From contig CAWFKS010000007.1 in NCBI GenBank assembly GCA_963816435.1, forward strand, positions 1 through 64,000: a DNA stretch of 64,000 bases, in the 5' to 3' direction. The notes below the pieces were generated by a model that worked only from the letters and a program-made list of their open reading frames with translations, was not told the DNA's origin and searched no databases. The position numbers and the translations under genes are program-made. This document shows positions 57,604 to 64,000 of the stretch, one piece after another (the stretch's first letter is position 1; each line of letters starts with the position of its first letter). The DNA is from CAWFKS01 sp963816435. GTDB lineage: Bacteria; Pseudomonadota; Alphaproteobacteria; Rhizobiales; Rhizobiaceae.

Positions 57604-59542
57604 TCAGGCGCGCACAGCGCCCGACGATTCGCCCAGCGCGGCGAACACGGCATGGACGATGCCGGTCGCGTCGAGGCCGGCGTCGGCATACATCTTTTCG
57701 GGCTTGCCCTGGTCGATGAAGGCGTCCGGCAGCACCAGCGGCCGCACCTTCAGCCCGCTGTCCAGGAGCCCGGCGTGAGCCAGGAAGTGCAGGACGTGCG
57801 CCCCGAAGCCGCCGATCGCGCCCTCCTCCACCGTCACGAGGATCTGGTGCTGGCGCGCCAGCCGCGAAATCAGCTCGGTGTCGAGCGGCTTGGCGAAGCG
57901 AGCGTCGGCCACCGTCGTGGAAAGCCCGGCGGCGTCGAGTTCCTCGGCCGCCTTCAGGCAGTCGGCCAACCGGGTGCCGAGCGACAGCAGCGCCACCTTC
58001 GACCCCTCGCGCAACACGCGTCCCTTGCCGATCTCCAGCATCTCGCCGCGCTCGGGCATGTCGACGCCGACGCCGTTGCCGCGCGGATAGCGGAACGAGA
58101 TCGGGCCCTCGTCGAACTCGGCGGCCGTGCGCACCATGTGCTTGAGCTCGGCCTCGTCGCTGGCGGCCATGACGACGAAGTTCGGCAGCATCGCCAGATA
58201 ACCGACGTCGAAGGCACCGCAATGCGTCGCGCCGTCCGCGCCGACGAAGCCGGCGCGGTCGATGGGGAAGCGCACCGGCAGCTTCTGGATCGCAACGTCG
58301 TGGACGACCTGGTCGTAGCCGCGCTGCAGGAAGGTCGAATAGATCGCCGCGAACGGCTTGTAGCCTTCGCTCGCCAGCCCGGCCGCGAAGGTCACCGCGT
58401 GCTGCTCGGCGATGCCGACGTCGAAGGTGCGCTCGGGGAACGCCTCGCCGAACAGGTCGAGGCCGGTGCCGGACGGCATCGCGGCGGTGATCGCCACGAT
58501 CCTGTCGTCGCGGCGGCCTTCCTCGACCAGCGCGCGGGCGAAAACCTTGGTGTAGCTCGGCGCGTTCGACGGCGCCTTGGCCTGCGCGCCGGTGATGACG
58601 TCGAACTTGGAGACGCCGTGATACTTGTCGGCGGCTTCCTCGGCCGGCGCGTAGCCCTTGCCCTTCTTGGTGACGACGTGGATCAGCACCGGGCCGTCGC
58701 CGTTGTCGCGCACGTTCTTCAGCACCGGCACCAGGTGCTCGAGATTGTGGCCGTCGATCGGGCCGATGTGGAAGAAGCCCATCTCCTCGAACAGCGTGCC
58801 GCCGGTGACGTAGCCGCGCGCATGCTCGACGGCGCGGGTGACGGCGCGGTCGACCCGCTTGCCGAGATACGAGGTCAGCTTCTTGCCGAACTCGCGAAAG
58901 CCCTGGTAGGTGCGCCCGGAGGCCAGCCGCGCCAGATAGGCGCTCATGGCGCCCGAGGGCGGGCGCGATCGACATGTCGTTGTCGTTGAGGATGACGATG
59001 AGGCGCGCGTCGAGCGCGCCGGCGTTGTTCATCGCCTCGTAGGCCATGCCGGCCGACAGCGCGCCGTCGCCGATCACCGAGACGACATGGTTCCTGCGGC
59101 CGGCCAGGTCGCGGGCGATCGCCATGCCGAGGCCGGCCGAGATCGAGGTCGAGGAGTGGGCCGCGCCGAACGGGTCGTATTCGCTCTCGGCGCGCTTGGT
59201 GAAGCCGGAAAGCCCGTGCTCCTGGCGCAGCGTGCGGATGCGGTCGCGCCGCCCGGTGAGGATCTTGTGCGGATAGGCCTGGTGGCCGACATCCCAGATC
59301 AGCCGGTCGTCGGGCGTGTCGAACACGTAGTGCAGCGCCACGGTCAATTCGACCACGCCGAGCCCGGCGCCGAGATGGCCGCCGGTCTGGGAAACGGCGT
59401 CGATCAGCTCGGCGCGCAGCTCCTCGGCAACCTGCGGCAGTTCGTCTTCCGGCAGTTGGCGCAGGTCGGAAGGAAAGCGGATGCGGTCGAGCAGAGGTGT
59501 CTTTGGCGGCGAATTCACGGACTGGTCACTTGGCTTGGTCAC
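57604..59542 (-). CDS. dxs: 1-deoxy-D-xylulose-5-phosphate synthase (frameshifted)
   Basis: Dxs makes DXP from pyruvate and glyceraldehyde-3-phosphate, the first step of the MEP pathway. The N-terminal part has GGHLGAGLGVVELTVALHYVF, WDVGHQAYPHKILTGR and the thiamine-diphosphate site VVSVIGDGALSAGMAYEAMNNAG. After a frame change near 58950 the rest continues with GPIDGHNLEHLVPVL, GIAEQHAVTFAAGLA and VEEGAIGGFGAHVLHFL. One extra base near 58950-58952 explains it; repaired length is 645 residues. GTG 59542 (M-T-K-P-S) is the natural start. The gene is essential where no mevalonate pathway exists, so error is likely. Confidence 0.95.
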
Positions 59543-59606
59543 AGCCCCTACCAGATAGGGTGTGAGGGCGCGGAAGTAAACGCGCAGCGTGGCGGGATGT
59601 GGGCGT

Positions 59607-60527
59607 TCAGCCCTCCGGCAGCGGGATGAACTCCTCGGCGTCGCCCGGCACGATGTCGAAGCGGCCGGTGCGCCATTCCTCCTTGGCCTGCTCGATCCGC
59701 TCCTTCGAGGAGGAGACGAAATTCCACCAGATGTAGCGGCGCGAACCCAGGGCCGCGCCGCCGAACAGCATGAAATGCGCGCCGCGCTCGCTCGAAACCA
59801 CGATCTCGTCGCCGGGGCGGAACACCAGCAGCCGGTCGGCGGGAAAGCGGTCGCCGGCGATCTCGACGTCGCCCGTGAGGGTGTAGATGGCGCGCTCCTC
59901 GGCGTCGGCCGGGATCTGCACCGATGCTCCGGCCTCGAGGTCGATATCGACATAGAGCGTTTCGGTGGGCGTGCGCACGGCCGCGGCCATGCCGTGGAAG
60001 GCGCCGATCACGACGCGCCCCGTCACGCCGTCGGCGGCGAATTCGGGCAGCTCGGCCTTCACCGTGTGATCGAAAAGCGGGTCGACCTCCTCGCCGCCAT
60101 CGGGCAGCGCCAGCCAGGTCTGCAGGCCCGACAGCCCCATCGGCGAGCCGCGCATCTCCTCGGGCATGCGCTCGGAATGGACGATACCGCGTCCCGCCGT
60201 CATCAGGTTCACGTCGCCGGGCTCGATCACCATCTCGGTGCCCAGCGAATCGCGGTGGCGCACCCGGCCGTCGAACAGGTAGGTGACGGTCGAAAGCCCG
60301 ATATGCGGATGCGGGCGCACGTCGAAGGAGGTGCCGGGCTTGAGCAGCGCCGGCCCCATGCGGTCGAAGAAGATGAACGGCCCGACCAGCCGGCGCCTCG
60401 ACGAGGGCAGCGCGCGCCGCACCTCGAACCCGCCGACATCGTGCGAGCGCGGAATGATCAGCGTCTCGATGGCGTCGCAGGCGAAGGCGTCGCCCGGTTC
60501 GGGATCCTTGCCCGGAAAGAAGCTCAT
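59607..60527 (-). CDS. Pirin-family protein
   Basis: This 306-residue bicupin has the pirin metal site HPHIGLSTVTYLFDG with a third His in IVHSERMPE, plus the family blocks GPFIFFDRMGPA and LMTAGRGIVHS. The C-terminal cupin carries DVEIAGDRFPADRLLVF and RYIWWNFVSSSKERIEQAKEEW. Bacterial pirins have been reported as quercetinase-like enzymes or as regulators of pyruvate metabolism; the role here is open. It lies 64 bp upstream of dxs on the same strand. Confidence 0.9.
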   Translation of the reverse strand: MSFFPGKDPEPGDAFACDAIETLIIPRSHDVGGFEVRRALPSSRRRLVGPFIFFDRMGPALLKPGTSFDVRPHPHIGLSTVTYLFDGRVRHRDSLGTEMVIEPGDVNLMTAGRGIVHSERMPEEMRGSPMGLSGLQTWLALPDGGEEVDPLFDHTVKAELPEFAADGVTGRVVIGAFHGMAAAVRTPTETLYVDIDLEAGASVQIPADAEERAIYTLTGDVEIAGDRFPADRLLVFRPGDEIVVSSERGAHFMLFGGAALGSRRYIWWNFVSSSKERIEQAKEEWRTGRFDIVPGDAEEFIPLPEG

Positions 60528-60634
60528 GCAATGGTCCCCTCGGCACGCCTATTTGGCCGCGACCTTCCCACACTAGCCTCGGATTGCGGCAAATTCAGCT
60601 ACAGCAGGGGCGACGCACCGTTCGGAGAATCGCC

Positions 60635-60886
60635 CTACTCCGCGTCGAGCGGCTCGGTGCCCACCGGCTTGCCCTCGCGCGACAGGCGAATCTTCTCGAC
60701 CTTGTCCTCGGCGGCCTTCAACAGCTTGTCGCAATGCGCCTTCAGCGCCTCGCCGCGCTCGTAGATGCGGATCGACTGGTCGAGCGGCACGTCGCCTTTC
60801 TCCAGATCGTCGACGATGCGCTCCAGCGCTTCCAGCGCCTGCTCGAAGCTCATCTGCTTGATGTCGGCGTTGGGATCCTCGGACAT
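60635..60886 (-). CDS. xseB: Exodeoxyribonuclease VII small subunit
   Basis: XseB (83 residues) joins XseA in the single-strand exonuclease VII. Family marks are SFEQALEALERIVDDLEKGDVPLDQSIRIYERGEAL and HCDKLLKAAEDKVEKI. I choose ATG 60886, with AAGGG six bases upstream. An ATG at 60892 overlaps the upstream stop and is also possible. It follows the deacetylase-like gene within the same transcript; the large subunit is not in the window. Confidence 0.92.
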   Translation of the reverse strand: MSEDPNADIKQMSFEQALEALERIVDDLEKGDVPLDQSIRIYERGEALKAHCDKLLKAAEDKVEKIRLSREGKPVGTEPLDAE

Positions 60887-60888
60887 GC

Positions 60889-61818
<930 letters not shown>

Positions 61819-61908
61819 GCCCTGATATAGGCGTTCGCGACGCCATATGTCACGTCGCGAGACGCCGCACGGCGCGCGATCAACATGAAATCGGCTGTCG
61901 GCGGGCGC

Positions 61909-62893
61909 CTACCCGCCCTGCGGCGCCGGCTTGGCCGGTCCGCCGCCGAAGGAGCCCACGGCGCGGTCCTTCAGTTCGCGGAACTTGCCCGAGGCCTCGC
62001 TCAGCCGGCGGTCCCATTCGGGGTCGGGCGTCTGGCCCTCGATGATCCGGAAATAGACCTGCATCAGCGCGGCGATGACGAACGGCTCGACCAGCGCCGC
62101 CTTCACCGCCCACGCGAACACCAGCGCCAGCACGAAGCTCCACCCGGCGAGCTGGCCGGGCATGGCGTAGAAGATCGCCGCGGCCGGCGCCAGCATGAAC
62201 AGGAACACGACGAAGGTCAGGCCCCACATGATCACGGCCAGCCATACTGCGTTCTTCAGCATGGTGGTGCCGTTCTGCGCGTAGAGGATGACGCCCTTGC
62301 GGGCGCTCTCGAACGGCTCTTCGCTGTCGGTGCGGATGTTGTAGCCGAGGATGATCTCGTCGACATAGGTGAGCGAGATGCGGATCACCGTGTTGGCGAA
62401 CCGCGCCAGCCCTTCAAGGCCGGGAATCGGCAGGAACGCCGCGATGCCGCCGATCAGGCCGGTGATGACGCGGATGATGCCCTTGACCAGCTGGTCGATG
62501 GCGAACAGCACGTTGGCCTCGGCGAAAGCGCGCCGTCACGACGCTGCGGGCGTAGTCGATCTGGCTCTTGCCGTCGGGAATGTCCTGCCCGTCGATGAGG
62601 CGCACCATCACCGCGATGTGGCCGGCCTTGAGCACGTAGAGAATGTATTCGCGCGCCCAGTAGAGGATCGCCGAGACGAGGATGAAGCCCAGCGCGCCGC
62701 CCCAGAAGGCGAAGGAGAGCGGTCCGTCGGGATCACTCGAGATGTGGCCGACGCCGAAGCCCACACCCGCGCCCGCGCCGGTGGCGAACACGTAGGCGAC
62801 GGTGATGGCGAAGTAGACGACGAGGCGAAAGACGATGAAGGGCCAGGTGCGGCCCATGATGGCAAGCGTCTTGCCGATGTCGAAATCCCACAT
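61909..62893 (-). CDS. Multi-pass membrane protein of unknown function (frameshifted)
   Basis: From ATG 62893 the protein begins MWDFDIGKTLAIMGRTWPF and has about six hydrophobic segments, including FWGGALGFILVSAILYWA, IIRVITGLIGGIAAFLPIPG and SFVLALVFAWAVKAALVEPFV. A soluble Pro/Gly-rich C-terminus ends it. One extra base in the three-T run at 62525-62527 (minus strand) shifts the frame; removing it joins the halves to about 327 residues. I do not recognise a characterised family. It lies between ribB and the deacetylase-like gene. Confidence 0.7.
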
Positions 62894-62972
62894 GGCTTCC
62901 CCCGAATCCAGCGGCCGGGGGTGAGCATAGCATCTCGTGGCGGTGACTTCGAGCCGCCGCCGATGCGCGTCC

Positions 62973-64000
62973 TCAGCGTTCGAGGATTTCGGTCGACGCT
63001 ATCTTGATGCCGAAGCCTTCCAGCCCGACATAGCGGCGTTCGCGCGATGCCACGAGGTGGATCGAGCCGATGCCGAGATCGCGCAGGATCTGCGCGCCGA
63101 GGCCGACCTCGCGCCACTCGCTCTCGCGCCGCCGCGCCTCCTCGTGCGTCTCGCCCTCGCGCGCCGCGCGCCGGTCGCGCTCCTGGCGCCCGACGCCGAC
63201 CGAGCCCTCGCGCAGGTAGACGATGACGCCGCGGCCCTTCGCGCCCATCAGGCGGGTGATCTCGTGGATCTGGTCGCCGGTGCCGAACACGTCCTGCACC
63301 ACGTCCTCGGCCTGCAGCCGCACCGGCACGTCCTGGCCGTCGCGGATGTCGCCGAACACGACCGCCAGATGGTGCATGACGTCCCACGGCAGCGCGTAGA
63401 TGTGGGCCCGCGCCGCGCCGCCGGGGGTTTCGATGTCGAAACTGTCGACACGCTCGATCAGCGTCTCCTGGCGCTGGCGATAGGCGATCAGGTCGGCCAC
63501 CGAAACCTGCTTCAGCCCGTGCTCCTGGGCGAAGGCCGCGACATCGGGGCCGCGCTTCACCGTGCCGTCGTCGTTGACGAGCTCGCAGATGACGCCGACC
63601 GGCGGCAGGCCGGCGAGGCGGCAGAGATCGACGGCCGCCTCGGTGTGCCCGGAGCGCATCAGCACGCCGCCTTCGCGCGCGATCAGCGGAAAGATGTGGC
63701 CCGGACGGACGAAATCCGCCGCACCGACATTGCCGTTGGCGAGGTTCCTGACCGTCAGTGTGCGGTCCTCGGCCGAGATGCCGGTGGTGGTGCCGTGCTT
63801 GAAGTCGACGCTGACGGTGAAGGCGGTGCCGTGCGGCGCGTCATTGTCGGCGACCATCGGCGCGAGGTTCAGCCGGCGCGCATCCTCGCGGCCCATCGGC
63901 GCACACACGATGCCCGAGGTATAACGCACGATGAAGGCCATCTTTTCCGGCGTGCAGTGGGCGGCGGCGACGATCAGGTCGCCCTCGTTCTCGCGGCCGT
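62973..64000 (-). CDS. ribB: 3,4-dihydroxy-2-butanone-4-phosphate synthase with degenerate GTP cyclohydrolase II domain (5' end outside window)
   Basis: RibB makes the four-carbon unit of riboflavin from ribulose-5-phosphate. The visible part starts within the active-site loop (GRENEGDLIVAA) and holds TSGIVCAPM, HGTTTGISAEDRTLTVRNLA, RPGHIFPLIAREGGVLMRSGHTEAAVDLCRLAGL and GVICELVNDDGTVKRGPD. The C-terminal region (from about 63500 down) resembles GTP cyclohydrolase II but lacks the zinc cysteines: the usual HSECLTGD-like stretch reads RLQAEDVVQDVFGTGDQ. That domain is therefore probably not catalytic. The gene continues past the right edge; start and any upstream riboswitch are not visible. 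Confidence 0.92.
   Translation of the reverse strand, partial: GRENEGDLIVAAAHCTPEKMAFIVRYTSGIVCAPMGREDARRLNLAPMVADNDAPHGTAFTVSVDFKHGTTTGISAEDRTLTVRNLANGNVGAADFVRPGHIFPLIAREGGVLMRSGHTEAAVDLCRLAGLPPVGVICELVNDDGTVKRGPDVAAFAQEHGLKQVSVADLIAYRQRQETLIERVDSFDIETPGGAARAHIYALPWDVMHHLAVVFGDIRDGQDVPVRLQAEDVVQDVFGTGDQIHEITRLMGAKGRGVIVYLREGSVGVGRQERDRRAAREGETHEEARRRESEWREVGLGAQILRDLGIGSIHLVASRERRYVGLEGFGIKIASTEILER

Overview
The window is chromosomal DNA of a high-GC alphaproteobacterium, most likely a rhizobial (Hyphomicrobiales) member near Mesorhizobium, Aquamicrobium, Nitratireductor or Chelativorans. The evidence is the CcrM GANTC methylase, the order mutY-HAD-ccrM, the order dciA-dsbA-smc, the ctaC-ctaD-ctaB-coxF-ctaE oxidase operon followed by DUF983, SURF1, ispH, thrB and rnhA, an IalB protein, and a complete-looking Tad export core. 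No tRNA, rRNA, CRISPR array, prophage or intact insertion sequence was found.

Layout. 1-4.2 kb: sugar-nucleotide genes for polysaccharide (manC, galE, phosphohexomutase), interrupted between manC and galE by an orphan ribbon-helix-helix antitoxin, a 3'-truncated toxin and two diverged copies of a 65-bp sequence. 4.2-7.5 kb: bioY, a DUF1499 membrane protein and an acyl-CoA synthetase. 7.6-17.7 kb: a Tad/Flp pilus locus (tadG, cpaB, cpaC, small lipoprotein, cpaE, cpaF/tadA, tadB, tadC, tadD) with no pilin, prepilin peptidase or TadE beside it. 18-23.6 kb: NTF2-like protein, class III aminotransferase, DUF427, ppdK, and a VOC gene behind a LexA-type box. 23.6-31.5 kb: smc, a DsbA-like lipoprotein, DciA, mutY, a HAD hydrolase and ccrM. 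31.5-42 kb: methyltransferase, HAD, lipoprotein, thrC, M16 peptidase, acetyltransferase, a membrane GGDEF/EAL protein, YqgE, a DsbD-like protein and a peroxiredoxin. 42-51 kb: rnhA, thrB, ispH, SURF1, DUF983 and the aa3 oxidase genes. 51-64 kb: ialB, tldD, a RES-Xre toxin-antitoxin pair, a sirtuin, two RNA-modification genes, dxs, pirin, xseB, a histone-deacetylase-like hydrolase, a membrane protein and a 5'-truncated ribB.

How it works together. Most of the window is core metabolism and chromosome maintenance. Isoprenoid supply (dxs, ispH) and threonine synthesis (thrB, thrC) are present but scattered. The oxidase operon carries its heme O synthase, but the copper chaperone gene ctaG, usual between coxF and ctaE in this group, is absent.

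Quality warning. Eleven conserved genes, several essential (smc, dxs, thrC, tlyA), are broken by single-base indels while reading frame and conservation continue on both sides. This looks like sequence error rather than decay. Coordinates for those genes span both frames. I did not find a convincing wholly new system. The most unusual points are the rearranged toxin-antitoxin scar, the LexA box before a VOC gene, the smc leader hairpin that would hide its ribosome binding site, and the missing ctaG.
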